Shown: positions 10,513 to 21,437, counted from the first letter of the stretch. The stretch is 43,527 bases of DNA from Planctomycetaceae bacterium (GCA_027486095.1 JAIXPT010000440.1:1-43527); one strand, 5' to 3'. Notes: generated from the sequence alone by a model not told the origin. Numbers and translations are program-made.

Positions 10513-12803
10513 CCCGCAGTGTCTGGAAGCGATGGATGTGCTGGGGCGGGCCGCGAGCAGCCCGCGGAGCGTCGGGAGGCCATGCACTGCCGACCACGAT
10601 GTTCGTCGCCTGCCTCGCGATATTCGTGATCGCAGGCGAAGCGGTTGCGGCGGAGGAATGGATCGACTCGCAGGGTGCCCGCCTCATCGTGCATGCCGAC
10701 GATGGCCGCTGGCTCTCGCTTCGCTGCGAGCCTGGCGGCAGAACCCAAACGATCGCAGAGCCCATGGTCGTCGATGTCGATGGCGACCGCATCGGCGGAC
10801 GATACGAGCAGGCTGTCGTCAAGGATGGGGAGCTGCGCTGCGAAGGATCGCTGCGGAGCCGCCGTGGCACGACGTTCATCTTTCGCGACCGGTATCGCCC
10901 CACGTCGCGACATGCCTTCGACATGGAGCGTGAGGTCGAGGTCGCTGAGGTCAATGCCGGCGACACCGCCTTCAACAGCCTGTTTCAGATCGACCTGGGG
11001 CGGGAGGCTGCCTTCGGCGGGCACGACTATTTCGTGCCGGGATTGTGGTATCGGACGAATTTCTCGCTGCCCGTCGCCGGATTGCTGGCGTCGGATCCGA
11101 ACGACCGGTATTTCCTGTTTCGGGAGGATCGGCTGCCCTTGCCGGTGGTGGCGGCCCGCGACCGCGAGCGTGGCGACACGGTGACGCTCACGCATGTGCA
11201 GGCCGATCCGACCACGTTTGCCGGTGATCAGGGGCCCGATCGCGTTATTGATGAGCGGCTCCAGTTCGGATCGTTGGGCGTGATTCGCCACGACCGGCTT
11301 GCGCTGGCGTTCATGTTTCCCGGTTCGGAGGGTGAAAAGACGCGGGCACCGGGCGCCAAGAAAAAGGGATGGGCGCTACGGAGCCACCCGGTACGGGCCG
11401 GCTTTTTGCACCGTTATCGACTGATGCTGAGCGCGACGACGACTGCCGCCTATCGCGATGCGGTCGAGCATGCCTGGAAGCAGGCGTTCGCCCGCTATCA
11501 ACCGAAACTGCGGCGGGTCGATCTGCCGCGCGCCTGCGCCGGGCTCATCGAAACGCTCGACCACTATTTCGTGGGAAAGTCGGATGGCTACGACGCACCG
11601 GGCTTTCCCTTTTCCGTCTACCTGCCGGGTGGTGATGTCCGGGCCTACAACTACCAGATGGGATTCGTCGGTCGGCAGATCCCGAATGCCTTCTTTCTGA
11701 TCCACGAGGGCATCGCCCACTCGCGGAACGACTGGCGTGCCAAGGGCACGGCGATCGTCAATTTTTGGGCGCAGGCAAGCCTGTGTGCGGACGGCTGGCC
11801 ACGCACCTGGTACGACCCTGCCCGCGAGCCGGGCAAGAAAGGCCGCTGGCGACCCAGCGACAACCGGCATGGCGGCATGGCGATGCGCGTCGCCGCCACG
11901 GGGATGGAGGGGATGCTGTCGGCCTGGCTGGCGATGCGGGATGTGCAGAACGATCGGCCGGCGTGGCTCGGGGCGTGCCGCCGATTCGGCGACTGGCTCG
12001 TGAGCAATCAGAATGAAGACGGCAGCTTCTTTCTCGCCTATGGCCCGCTGAACGCCGAAGGCCGACGTGAGCCGACGGAGGCGAGCAAGGCTGCGAGTAG
12101 CAACCCGATCCGGTTTCTCGTCGCGCTGTACCACGCCACCGACGACGAGCGGTATCTGCAGGCAGCCCGGAGTGCCGGTGAATACTGCCTCGAGCACTCC
12201 CATCAGCCCTACTTTTACGCCGGCAGCGTCGTCGATAACCCGGTGACTCCCGACCGGGAATCGGGCCAAGAGGCCATGTCCGCGTATCTGGCGCTCCGCG
12301 ACGCCACGAAAGAGAAGCGCTGGCTGGACGCCGCCGTGCAGGCTGCGCGTTACACCGAAACGTGGATGATGGCCTACGAAGTGCCGGCGATCCCCGACGG
12401 CCCGCCGGGCTTCCCCGCCGACCGCAGCATCGTCGGCCAGACGGTGATCGCCACCGGCCATTCGGCTGCAGATCTCGGGCTCGCGTTTTCCGCCTACGAC
12501 TACTATCGGCTCTATCTCTTCACGGGCGACGAGCACTTCTTGGACATCGCCCGGCTCTTGCTGCACAACACCAAGCAATCGCTGAACTGGGACGGCTCGC
12601 TCTATCCGGATCTCCCGCGGGGACTGCAGCTCGAGGCGTTCTCGGTGACCATGCCCCGGCGGAAAGGCGTGATGGAATGCCTGAGCTGGAACTACGCGGC
12701 CCACCTCGATCCGTTGATGAGGCTCAAAGATCGCTTCGGCGACATCGACCTCGACATCATCGAGAAACTGCCCATTGATGAACGCCGCAAGCTCAACGAA
12801 TGA
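10509..12803 (+). CDS. Secreted protein with (alpha/alpha)6-barrel six-hairpin glycosidase-like C-terminal half
   Basis: 764-aa ORF, ATGA overlap with the lipoprotein; helical repeat motifs (WLACRRFGDWLVSNQNEDGSF, LQAARSAGEYCLEH, WLDAAVQAARYTETWMMAYE, ATGHSAADLGLAFSAYDYYRLYLFTGDEHFLDIARLLL). Confidence 0.65.
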   Translation: MTRSVWKRWMCWGGPRAARGASGGHALPTTMFVACLAIFVIAGEAVAAEEWIDSQGARLIVHADDGRWLSLRCEPGGRTQTIAEPMVVDVDGDRIGGRYEQAVVKDGELRCEGSLRSRRGTTFIFRDRYRPTSRHAFDMEREVEVAEVNAGDTAFNSLFQIDLGREAAFGGHDYFVPGLWYRTNFSLPVAGLLASDPNDRYFLFREDRLPLPVVAARDRERGDTVTLTHVQADPTTFAGDQGPDRVIDERLQFGSLGVIRHDRLALAFMFPGSEGEKTRAPGAKKKGWALRSHPVRAGFLHRYRLMLSATTTAAYRDAVEHAWKQAFARYQPKLRRVDLPRACAGLIETLDHYFVGKSDGYDAPGFPFSVYLPGGDVRAYNYQMGFVGRQIPNAFFLIHEGIAHSRNDWRAKGTAIVNFWAQASLCADGWPRTWYDPAREPGKKGRWRPSDNRHGGMAMRVAATGMEGMLSAWLAMRDVQNDRPAWLGACRRFGDWLVSNQNEDGSFFLAYGPLNAEGRREPTEASKAASSNPIRFLVALYHATDDERYLQAARSAGEYCLEHSHQPYFYAGSVVDNPVTPDRESGQEAMSAYLALRDATKEKRWLDAAVQAARYTETWMMAYEVPAIPDGPPGFPADRSIVGQTVIATGHSAADLGLAFSAYDYYRLYLFTGDEHFLDIARLLLHNTKQSLNWDGSLYPDLPRGLQLEAFSVTMPRRKGVMECLSWNYAAHLDPLMRLKDRFGDIDLDIIEKLPIDERRKLNE

Positions 12804-12823
12804 CCGCCCCTGAGCGGCGGCGA

Positions 12824-14689
12824 TCAGCGCACGAGCCCGGCGTCTTCGTGCATCTTCCGGAGCGCTTCCGCCGGAATCTTCAGCACCTTGCGGTCGTAGG
12901 TCAACAAGCCGTTGATCTCACTTTCCACGTCGGTCGTCTGCGTGTAGACCCCGGCACTCACGCCCTTTTGCCGAAGTTCACCCAGCAGGCGGATCGACTC
13001 GCCGTAGCGGGCTTTGAACTCCTCCATGTCCTTCGGCATGCCGCCATACACGAAGTACTGCGCGTTTTCGTCCATCACATGCCCCGAAACCTTCCAGCCG
13101 TGGCCGCCGAATTCGCCGACCACCTTCACGAAGGCGTCGTAGGCGGGGATGTGGAAGGGAAACACCGGATGTGGATAGCTGTGCATGTCGGCGATGTGAC
13201 CCACCGGAAAGAAGTTGCCGCCGCTGGCGATGTTCACGAGTCGGGATGGGTCATATTCGGTCGTCCAGGTGCCGACTTCGACGGTGCGATGCTGCCCCCA
13301 GGCCTCGTTGAAGGGCGTCCAAATGACGATGCACGGGTGTGATCCGAGCTGATCGATCATCCCGCGCAGCCCGTCCATCCAGAGCGCGTGCGCCTCGTCG
13401 GGCCACTCTGCGTCTTTCGGGTCGTCGGGGGCGGGGCGGTTGGCCTCCTTGTTGCGCTCGGGATCGAGCCAATGCCACTTCGGGTTCGGCCCGCCTGAAA
13501 CCTGATCCTGCCAGACGAGCATGCCCAGCCGGTCGCAGAGGTGGTAATAGCGCCGCGGCTCCACCTTGATGTGCTTCCGCACCATGTTGAAGCCCGACTG
13601 TTTGAGGAAGTTCAGTTCAAACAGCATCGCCTCTTCGGAAGGAGGCGTCAGCAGCCCGTCCGGCCACCAGCCCTGATCCAGTGGCCCCAGGTGAAACACC
13701 TCCTGGCCGTTGAGCGTGAATCGCCACTGTCCATCGGCATCCTTCACGCGGCCGACTTCCCGAATGCCGGTGTAGGAGGTGACCCGGTCCAACGTGTTTC
13801 CCTGGGCATCGCGCAACTCCACTTCAAGGTCGTAGAGCGTCGGCTCGGCCGGCGTCCACAGCCGCGGGTTGGCCACCGTCAGCGTGTCGCTCCCCTCGGC
13901 CACGAGCGCTCCATCGAGGAGCAGGCGGGCATGGATCGTGCCGGCGCCGACGATGTCGGGCCGGAGGCGGACGGTGCCATCCACCGACGTGGAAATCTGC
14001 AACGCCCGGATGAAGTTTTCCGGCACCTCCTCCAGCCATACCGTCTGCCAGATGCCGGAACACCGGTGGTAGAAGATTCCCTTCGGGCTCAGGCTCTGCT
14101 TGCCCACCAACTGGTAGGAATAGCGGGCGTTCGTGCGATCGATGACCTTGACGACGATCTCGTTGGAGCCCGTCTTCACGAGCGAGGAAATGTCGAAGCT
14201 GAAGGCCAGGGTGCCGCCCGTATGGTCGCCCGCCTCCTTGCCGTTGACCCACACCTGGGTGCGGTAATCGACCGCCTCGAAATGGAGCAGGAGCCGATCC
14301 TGCGGCGGGGCTTTCAGGTCGAACGTGCGCCGATACCACAGGGCTTCGTTGGGCTTGAGATCCCGGCCGACGCCGGACAGCGGAGCCTCGATCGCGAAGG
14401 GCACGAGAATCTCGCCGGCCCAGGGGCCGGCGGCAGTGGCGGAGTCCGGCGTGATCGCATACTGCCATAGCCCGTTGAGGTTTTGCCAACGCTCGCGCAC
14501 GAGTTGCGGCCGTGGATAGTGCGTCCAGGCATCCTGCGGCGTCAGTTTCTCGCCCCAGGGTGTCATGAGCGGGGAAGGAGCAGGCTGCCAGGCGAGAACG
14601 GGCGCACCGCCCAGGGATGCGAGGGCGATGGCCGCACATGCGGCTCTGAGAAATGCTTGCATGGTTGTCACCAGGGGTGAAAAGGGCAT
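12824..14689 (-). CDS. Glycoside hydrolase family 2 (beta-galactosidase/beta-glucuronidase-like), secreted
   Basis: Jelly-roll LRERWQNLNGLWQYAI..VPFAIEAPLSGVG..WYRRTFDL, VWVNGKEAGDHTGG; GFNMVRKHIKVEPRRYYHLCDRLGMLVWQDQ; WTPFNEAWG. Confidence 0.9.
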   Translation of the reverse strand: MPFSPLVTTMQAFLRAACAAIALASLGGAPVLAWQPAPSPLMTPWGEKLTPQDAWTHYPRPQLVRERWQNLNGLWQYAITPDSATAAGPWAGEILVPFAIEAPLSGVGRDLKPNEALWYRRTFDLKAPPQDRLLLHFEAVDYRTQVWVNGKEAGDHTGGTLAFSFDISSLVKTGSNEIVVKVIDRTNARYSYQLVGKQSLSPKGIFYHRCSGIWQTVWLEEVPENFIRALQISTSVDGTVRLRPDIVGAGTIHARLLLDGALVAEGSDTLTVANPRLWTPAEPTLYDLEVELRDAQGNTLDRVTSYTGIREVGRVKDADGQWRFTLNGQEVFHLGPLDQGWWPDGLLTPPSEEAMLFELNFLKQSGFNMVRKHIKVEPRRYYHLCDRLGMLVWQDQVSGGPNPKWHWLDPERNKEANRPAPDDPKDAEWPDEAHALWMDGLRGMIDQLGSHPCIVIWTPFNEAWGQHRTVEVGTWTTEYDPSRLVNIASGGNFFPVGHIADMHSYPHPVFPFHIPAYDAFVKVVGEFGGHGWKVSGHVMDENAQYFVYGGMPKDMEEFKARYGESIRLLGELRQKGVSAGVYTQTTDVESEINGLLTYDRKVLKIPAEALRKMHEDAGLVR

Positions 14690-14713
14690 GTGGAAGGAGA
14701 GAAGCCGGAGGAC

Positions 14714-15694
14714 TCAGGGGGTGCCGTAACCGTGGGGATGCTTTTGATGCCATCGCCAGGCAGACGCGATGATCTCGCGCAGGCCGGGGTAGCGGGGCTT
14801 CCAGCCGAGCTCGGCCTGGATCTTGCTGCTGGCAGCCACGAGGGCCGCGGGATCGCCGGCACGTCGCGGTTGCACGTGCGCCGGAATCGGATGCCCGGTG
14901 ATCTCCCGGGCGGTGTCGATCACCTGCCGGACCGAAAAACCGGAGCCGTTGCCCAGGTTGTAGGTGCGGCTGCCGGAATCGAGCGCTTCGACCGCCAGAA
15001 TGTGCGCGTGGGCGAGATCGAGGACGTGGATGTAGTCGCGGACGCACGTGCCATCCGGCGTCGGATAGTCGTCTCCGAAGATCGCGATCGAAGCGCGTTT
15101 CCCGAGCGCCACCTGCAAGACCAGCGGGATCAGGTGCATCTCCGGATCATGGTCTTCCCCACGCTCCTCCGAAGCCCCGGCCGCGTTGAAATACCGCAGG
15201 CATGCAAACCGCAGGCCGTGCGTTTTCCCGAGCCAGTGCAGGGCCCGCTCCAGAAAGTGCTTCCCTTCGCCATATGGGCTACCGGGAGTGATGCACGCGG
15301 TCTCCGCGATGGGCTGCGACTCGGGCTCGTCGAACAGGTTGGCCGTCGAGCTGAGGATGAAGCGGGGCACACCCGCATCGACCATCGCCTCGAGGAGGTT
15401 GAGCCCGTTCGACACGTTCTCATGCAGGTATTTGAACGGCCGCTGCATCGATTCGCCGACCAACGAATACGAGGCGAAATGCATCACGGCATCGGGGCGA
15501 TGCCGCGTGAGGGCGGCGGTGATCGTGGTGCGGGCGGCCAGATCTCCCTCGATGAAGGCAGCTTGGGGGTGCACCGCGGCGCGGTGCCCCTGATACAAGT
15601 TGTCGAACACGACCACGTCGTGACCCCGGGCCACGAGCTGCTCGACGGTGACGCTGCCGATGTAACCGGCTCCGCCGGTGACGAAGATCTTCAT
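14714..15694 (-). CDS. galE: UDP-glucose 4-epimerase
   Basis: [67 protein letters not shown]. Confidence 0.95.
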   Translation of the reverse strand: MKIFVTGGAGYIGSVTVEQLVARGHDVVVFDNLYQGHRAAVHPQAAFIEGDLAARTTITAALTRHRPDAVMHFASYSLVGESMQRPFKYLHENVSNGLNLLEAMVDAGVPRFILSSTANLFDEPESQPIAETACITPGSPYGEGKHFLERALHWLGKTHGLRFACLRYFNAAGASEERGEDHDPEMHLIPLVLQVALGKRASIAIFGDDYPTPDGTCVRDYIHVLDLAHAHILAVEALDSGSRTYNLGNGSGFSVRQVIDTAREITGHPIPAHVQPRRAGDPAALVAASSKIQAELGWKPRYPGLREIIASAWRWHQKHPHGYGTP

Positions 15695-16737
15695 GGGGCA
15701 ACGTCGAGGTGGTGGATGTCGGAGCAGGCCCGCAGCCGCTCGGCGGCATGTTCAGGCGTGATGTCGCGCTGCGATTCGCCGAGCATCTCGTAGCCGACCA
15801 TGAATTTCTTGATCGTGGCAGACCGCAGGAGCGGGGGATAGAAGTGGGCGTGCAGCTGCCACCAGCCCTGCGAGCCGGCGGTGGCCGGTGCCGCATGCCA
15901 GCCCATCGAATAGGGAAAGTCGCACGCAAAGAGATTGTCGTATCGGGCGAGCAGGCTCTTGAGGATCTCGGCCAGGGTCGTGCGCTCATCGGCCGTCAGA
16001 TCCGCGAGCGTGGCGATGTGCCGCCGGAGCGGCATGAGGAGGATCTCGTAGGGCCACACCGCCCACCACGGCACGACCGCCACCCAATCGGCGTTGCCGA
16101 ATACGACACGGTCGCCGCGGCTCGCTTCCAGCTGCGCGTAGTCCAGCAAGAGCACGCTGTCGTGAGTTTCCGTCCAGCGTCGTTGGGCGGCGTCTTCCTT
16201 CAAGCCCTCGTTGGGGATGAAGTCGCTGGCCCAGATTTGGCCGTGGGGATGGGGGTTTGAGCAGCCCATGGCCGCGCCCTTGTTCTCGAAGATCTGCACC
16301 CACGCATGCCGCTCGCCGAGCGAGCGGCTTTCGGCGATCCATGTGTCCACGACGCCCCGGATGGCGCCCACCGGCATCCGCGCGAGCGTCAGATCGTGCC
16401 GCGGCGAAAAACAGATCACCCGGCATTCGCCATGAACGGCCTGGCTCGCGAGGAGGTGGCCCCCGTCGGCATCGAGACCCCTTGCGGCGGCTATCTGTGG
16501 TGTCGGGAGCAGAGCGGCGAAATCATTGGCAAACACATACGTGCCCGTGTAGGGCGGATTGCGTTGCCCGCCCGCCCGCTCGTTGCCGGCGCACAGATAG
16601 CACGCGGCATCGTGCGGCGGGCGCTCTTCGCCTGCAGCCGCCTCGACCTTGCCCTGCCAGGGCCTCTCTGCACGGTGCGGCGAGACCAACACCCATTCAC
16701 CAGACAGACGGTTGAAGCGGCGATGCGGATGGTCCAT
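15691..16737 (-). CDS. galT: Galactose-1-phosphate uridylyltransferase
   Basis: [51 protein letters not shown] overlap with galE. Confidence 0.96.
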   Translation of the reverse strand: MDHPHRRFNRLSGEWVLVSPHRAERPWQGKVEAAAGEERPPHDAACYLCAGNERAGGQRNPPYTGTYVFANDFAALLPTPQIAAARGLDADGGHLLASQAVHGECRVICFSPRHDLTLARMPVGAIRGVVDTWIAESRSLGERHAWVQIFENKGAAMGCSNPHPHGQIWASDFIPNEGLKEDAAQRRWTETHDSVLLLDYAQLEASRGDRVVFGNADWVAVVPWWAVWPYEILLMPLRRHIATLADLTADERTTLAEILKSLLARYDNLFACDFPYSMGWHAAPATAGSQGWWQLHAHFYPPLLRSATIKKFMVGYEMLGESQRDITPEHAAERLRACSDIHHLDVAP

Positions 16738-16776
16738 GGAATCTCAGCCCACGAGAAGGCGTGCCTGCTTCAGTCG

Positions 16777-17901
16777 TCAACGGGTGCCGAAGCGAAACAC
16801 AGTCACGCTCTTCTTCACGTCACCGGGGCGTAGGATCGTGGAGGGAAAGTGTTTCTGGTTTGGGCTGTCCGGGAAATGCTGCGTTTCCAAACAGAAGCCG
16901 TTGCGGAAGCGATACGTCTCACCACGCTTGCCGGTGAGGGTGCCATCCAGGAAGTTGCCGCAGTAAAACTGGATCCCGGGTTCGGTGGTGAACACGTCCA
17001 TCGTGCGGCCGCTGCTCGGCTCACGGACGCTCGCCGCGAGTGCGAGCTGCCCGGTGGGGCCGTCCAAGACCCAGTTGTGGTCGTAGCCGCCGCCGAAAGC
17101 CAGCTGCTGGTCGGGATCATCGACCCGTGCCCCGATCGGCTGGGCGGTCGTGAAATCAAACGGCGTCCCTGCGACCGGCGCGAGCTCGCCAGTCGGGATC
17201 AGCCCCGCATCCACCGGCGTGTACTCCGCGGCGACGAGTTTCAATTCATGGCCGAGAATGTCACCCGTGCCCTCGCCGCGGAGATTGAAATACGAGTGCT
17301 GCGTGACGTTCACCGGAGTGGCCTTGTCGGCCCGCAGTTCGTAGCTGATCTGCCATTCGTTGGCGTCTGAAAGCAGGTAGGTGACGGTCGCCGAGAGGGC
17401 CCCGGGGTAGCCCTCTTCGCCATCCTTGCTCGTGTAGCGGAGCCTGAGGCCTTGGGCGCCATCCTGCACGATCCCCTCGCCGGCCCACACCACCTTGTCG
17501 AATCCGCGGAGCCCACCGTGGAGCGCGCACTTGATTCCGCCCGGAGCGTTGTTGAGCGCGAGTGAGTAGTCCTTGCCATCGAGGCTGAATTTCCCGCCGG
17601 CGATGCGGTTGCCATAGCGGCCGACGATGGCGCCGAAGTAAGGGGAATCCTTCTCGTAGTCGGCGAGCGTGCTGTATCCCAGCACCACGTCGGCACGCGT
17701 GCCGTTGCGATCCGGCACCTCGAGGCTCAGGATGATCCCGCCATAGGTCATCGCCCGCAGCCTGAGCCCCTGGGAATTCGTGAGCGTGTAGACCTCGACG
17801 GGCGTGCCATCGGCCGTCTTCCCGAACGGCTCGGGCTGGGGTGGTTCGACGGCGCGTGCGGTGGCACCAATGAGCATGAGGATGGCAAGGATTCGTTTCA
17901 T
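16777..17901 (-). CDS. galM: Aldose 1-epimerase (mutarotase), secreted form
   Basis: Signal peptide MKRILAILMLIGATARA; YFGAIVGRYGNRIAGGKFSLDGKDYSLALNNAPGGIKCALHGG; VTQHSYFNLRGEGTGDILGHEL; PGIQFYCGNFLDGT. Confidence 0.93.
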   Translation of the reverse strand: MKRILAILMLIGATARAVEPPQPEPFGKTADGTPVEVYTLTNSQGLRLRAMTYGGIILSLEVPDRNGTRADVVLGYSTLADYEKDSPYFGAIVGRYGNRIAGGKFSLDGKDYSLALNNAPGGIKCALHGGLRGFDKVVWAGEGIVQDGAQGLRLRYTSKDGEEGYPGALSATVTYLLSDANEWQISYELRADKATPVNVTQHSYFNLRGEGTGDILGHELKLVAAEYTPVDAGLIPTGELAPVAGTPFDFTTAQPIGARVDDPDQQLAFGGGYDHNWVLDGPTGQLALAASVREPSSGRTMDVFTTEPGIQFYCGNFLDGTLTGKRGETYRFRNGFCLETQHFPDSPNQKHFPSTILRPGDVKKSVTVFRFGTR

Positions 17902-17921
17902 GGAAGTGGCTCCCGGGGGAC

Positions 17922-19520
17922 CTACCAGAACACGGCATAGAGCGCTGCCAAGACGCCCATCACGAGGACCGAGCCCACCGCGAAGCCGCCGCCGGGGCAG
18001 AAGTCGTCGCGGTCCCAGCGCAGGGCTTTGGTGTCGTCGCGCGTGCTGGCGGTGGCGAGGCTGATCGCGATCATGAGCGCGGTGAGAAGTAAAAAGACGT
18101 AGCCCATGCGATCGAGGAACGGCATGTCGGGCGTGAGATACTTGAATCCCGCCGAGAGGGGAATCGTGGCGAGTGCCACGGCCAACGCCGCCGGAGCGGT
18201 GGCCCCCGGCCAGAAGAAGCCGAGCAGGAAAATCACGCACACGCCGGGACTGATGAAGCCGGTGTATTCCTGGATGTATTGGATGGCCTGGTCGAATTTG
18301 CCAAGTTGCGGGGCCAACAAGACGGCGATCCCGCACGAAACCAGGATCGCGTAGCGGCCGACGCGGATCAGCGTTTCCTCGCGGGCCAGGGGGTTGAAAT
18401 ACCGCTTGTAGATATCGAGCGTGAAGATCGTGGCGATGCTGTTGGCCTTGCCGGCCAAGGAGGCCACGATCGCCGCGGTCAGGGCCGCGAACGACAGGCC
18501 CTTCAAGCCCGTCGGCAGGAGCGTGATCAAGGCTGAGTAGGCCTTGTCGGGCTTCACCGTGCCGGCGGCGTCGAGTATTTCGGTGCGGAACAAACCTTTT
18601 TGATGGAGCACAAACACCGCGATTCCCGGCACGACCACGATCAGCGGCATGAGCACCTTCATCGCGGCGGCAAAGAGAATGCCTGCTCGCGCCGTCTTGA
18701 GATCGGCCCCGAGCGCCCGCTGGGTGATGTATTGATTGCATCCCCAGTAGCTGATGTTCGCGATCCACATGCCCCCGAACACGGCGCCGAGCCCAGGCAG
18801 GTCTTTGTAGTGCGGATTCGCCTTGTCGAGAATCATGTGGAAGTGCCCCGGGGCCTGTTCACGGAGGAGCAGAAGCCCCGCCACAACGCCCGCCTGCCCG
18901 AATTGCTGTGCGACCAGATCAAGCGCGATCACGGTCGTGGCCAGCCCGCCGAGCACCAGCACGACCACCTGGATCACGTCGGTGTAGCCGATGACCTTCA
19001 TGCCCCCGAGGGTGATGAGGATCGCGAAGATTGCGAGAAACAGCACGCTGGGCATGAATCCGAAGCCGGAGAGGTTCACCACCGTGAGGGCGCCGAGATA
19101 GAGGATGCTCGTGAGATTGATGAACACGTACACGAGCAGCCAGAACACCGCCATGATGGTGGCGACGAGCTGCCCATACCGCTGCTTGAGAAACTGCGGC
19201 ATCGTGAAGATCCGGTTTTTCAGGTACCCGGGAATCAGGAACAACGCCACGAGGATCAGTGTGGCGGCCCCGATCCACTCGTAGCCGGAAATCGCCAGCC
19301 CCAGCGCGAAGCCGGCCCCGCTCATGCCGATGAACTGCTCGGCCGAGATATTCGATGCGATGATCGAAGAGCCGATCGCCCACCAGGTGAGCGATCCTTC
19401 GGCAAGAAAGAAATCATCGGCCGACGACGATTCGTTTTTCTTGCGGTAGTAGATCCAGAGGCCGTAGCCCGCCACGACGACGAAATAGGCGAGAAAGACG
19501 AGAAAGTCTGCGGGATGCAT
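17922..19520 (-). CDS. Sodium:solute symporter (SSS/SLC5 family), likely sugar (galactose/glucose) uptake
   Basis: MHPADFLVFLAYFVVVAGYGLWIYYRKKNESSSADDFFLAEGSLTWWAIGSSIIASNISAEQFIGMSGAGFALG; multiple TM segments. Confidence 0.93.
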   Translation of the reverse strand: MHPADFLVFLAYFVVVAGYGLWIYYRKKNESSSADDFFLAEGSLTWWAIGSSIIASNISAEQFIGMSGAGFALGLAISGYEWIGAATLILVALFLIPGYLKNRIFTMPQFLKQRYGQLVATIMAVFWLLVYVFINLTSILYLGALTVVNLSGFGFMPSVLFLAIFAILITLGGMKVIGYTDVIQVVVLVLGGLATTVIALDLVAQQFGQAGVVAGLLLLREQAPGHFHMILDKANPHYKDLPGLGAVFGGMWIANISYWGCNQYITQRALGADLKTARAGILFAAAMKVLMPLIVVVPGIAVFVLHQKGLFRTEILDAAGTVKPDKAYSALITLLPTGLKGLSFAALTAAIVASLAGKANSIATIFTLDIYKRYFNPLAREETLIRVGRYAILVSCGIAVLLAPQLGKFDQAIQYIQEYTGFISPGVCVIFLLGFFWPGATAPAALAVALATIPLSAGFKYLTPDMPFLDRMGYVFLLLTALMIAISLATASTRDDTKALRWDRDDFCPGGGFAVGSVLVMGVLAALYAVFW

Positions 19521-19554
19521 GAGGACCGGTGCCGGTGGCTGGAGAGGTAACCGA

Positions 19555-20706
19555 TCAGGAAATCGGGGTGGCCCCGCCCATCGGCCGCGTGACGAACGCG
19601 AGGGGATCGATGCCGGTGCGATCGCGATATTCCCGCTCGAAGTCTTTCAGGATCCGCGGTGCTTCGCTGCTCTCGACGAGCGCCACCGCGCAGCCCCCGA
19701 ACCCACCGCCCGTCATGCGGCAGCCGAAGACCCCGGGGATGTGTCGCGAAAGCTCAACGAGGAGATCGAGCTCCAGGCACGAGACTTCGTAGTCGGTAGC
19801 GAGCGACGCGTGGCTGCCATACATCTGCTCGCCGGCGGCCTGCCAATTACGGGCCTGGAGCGCGTCGACGAACGACAGCGTTCGCTCATGTTCTGTCACC
19901 ACATGCCTCGAGCGGCGGTGCTCGATGTCCGGCAGCGCATCTGCAAGCCGGCGCCACTCGGCGACGCCGAGATCGCGAAGGGAGCCCACCCCCATGAGCC
20001 GCGCAGCCGATACACACTCCGCGCGACGCTTCGCGTATTCGCCGTCGGCCAGGCTGTGCTTCACGCCGGTGTGGATCACGAGCAGGGCGACCTCATCGGC
20101 GGGCAAGGGCACGTGAACCATGTGCCGGGTTTGGCAGTCGAGCAAGAGGGCGTGGCCGGGCTTGGCGAAGGTCACGGCGAACTGGTCCATGATGCCGCAG
20201 GGCACGCCGGCGAATTCATGTTCCGCCCGCTGGCAAAGGAGCGCCTTGTCCTCGAGCGAAAGGGTTTTTCCGCAGAGCACCTCGATGGCCGTCGCGGTGC
20301 AGACCTCGAGCGCCGCGCTGCTCGAAAGCCCGGCTCCGGGCGGGAGCGTCGCCGAAATCCGGGCGTTGAACCCGGGGATCACCCAGCCGAGGCGTTGGAA
20401 GCCGGCCACGACACCGCCCGGATAGGCGGCCCACGATCCCCGCAGCGGCAGTGGCGCAAGCGGCCGATCCAGATCGACACTGATCTCCGGGTGATCGGTC
20501 CGATCGCTCTTGAGAACCATGAGCCGATCGGACCGACGCACGACGTCGCAGCGGACATGCCGGTCGATCGCCATCGGCAGCACGAGGCCGTCGTTGTAGT
20601 CGGTGTGTTCCCCGATCAGATTCACTCGCCCGGGTGCGACGACCGAGAACTCGGGCGGTGCGGAACGCCTCGGGGCGGTCGTCTCGGCGAGATCAGCTAT
20701 GCTCAT
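19555..20706 (-). CDS. galK: Galactokinase
   Basis: VVAPGRVNLIGEHTDYNDGLVLPMAID; LPPGAGLSSSAALEV; CRMTGGGFGGCAVALV; start set at 20706 (MSIADLAETT). Confidence 0.95.
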   Translation of the reverse strand: MSIADLAETTAPRRSAPPEFSVVAPGRVNLIGEHTDYNDGLVLPMAIDRHVRCDVVRRSDRLMVLKSDRTDHPEISVDLDRPLAPLPLRGSWAAYPGGVVAGFQRLGWVIPGFNARISATLPPGAGLSSSAALEVCTATAIEVLCGKTLSLEDKALLCQRAEHEFAGVPCGIMDQFAVTFAKPGHALLLDCQTRHMVHVPLPADEVALLVIHTGVKHSLADGEYAKRRAECVSAARLMGVGSLRDLGVAEWRRLADALPDIEHRRSRHVVTEHERTLSFVDALQARNWQAAGEQMYGSHASLATDYEVSCLELDLLVELSRHIPGVFGCRMTGGGFGGCAVALVESSEAPRILKDFEREYRDRTGIDPLAFVTRPMGGATPIS

Positions 20707-20737
20707 CGATAGGCTCCTTCCCGCCACCCCCGGCCCG

Positions 20738-21295
20738 CTACTTCGCGGGCGACTTTTCCGCCAGCCCGACATCGATGGACTGCCCGCCGGCGGTCTGCTT
20801 GCAGTGCACGGCAAGCAGGTTGCTCCCCTTTTTGAGGGCGGCCTTGGCTTCGGGAAGCAGGGGAACTTCGACGTATTCGGTGACGAATCCCTTGACCTTC
20901 GCAGCCAAGACGCCATTCACATACACTTCCGCGTCTTCGTCGTGATGCATGAGCAGGAAAAGAGCACCTTCGGGGACGTGATCGAGCGTCACGCTGCGAC
21001 GGAGCCAGATGTCGTCCGTCAGCCATTCGGTACGGATCGTGGCACCCGGGCAGTACTTTTCGCCAAAGCCACTCTCACCGGTCTTCCAACCACTGTCGTC
21101 GTAGTCGGGTTTGGTCCATTCCCCCGCCGGCGGCGCGAGCGTGTAGCGCCACGTGGCCGCGGCGGTTTCCGCAGTCGGGATGATCTCCTGGGCGACTTGC
21201 GCGGTGGCGTCGGACGCCCATGCCAAGGCGCCGCAGGCCAGGATGGCGGTAAGCCCACGACGGGCGGAGAGGCGCGCGAAAGAAACGCGGTTCAT
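20738..21295 (-). CDS. Small secreted jelly-roll (galactose-binding/GH2-sugar-binding-like) protein
   Basis: Signal peptide; PDYDDSGWKTGESGFG, DIWLRRSVTL, HHDEDAEVYVNGVLAAK, GSNLLAVHCKQTAGGQSIDVGL. Confidence 0.7.
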   Translation of the reverse strand: MNRVSFARLSARRGLTAILACGALAWASDATAQVAQEIIPTAETAAATWRYTLAPPAGEWTKPDYDDSGWKTGESGFGEKYCPGATIRTEWLTDDIWLRRSVTLDHVPEGALFLLMHHDEDAEVYVNGVLAAKVKGFVTEYVEVPLLPEAKAALKKGSNLLAVHCKQTAGGQSIDVGLAEKSPAK

Positions 21296-21437
21296 GAGAT
21301 GGTCCTTTCGATCGGTGTACGAGCGGTGTGGCAACGTATACACCCCACATTCATGATTGTTAAGAACATTTACGAACTGGTCAAGGGCCTGGGTTTCGGA
21401 TTCGAAAGCCGGACGCCCTCCGGCGGTGTGGCATCGG

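Noticed and set aside
16306-16833. 175-aa plus-strand ORF over galT
   Set aside because: Antisense shadow of a confidently identified GalT.
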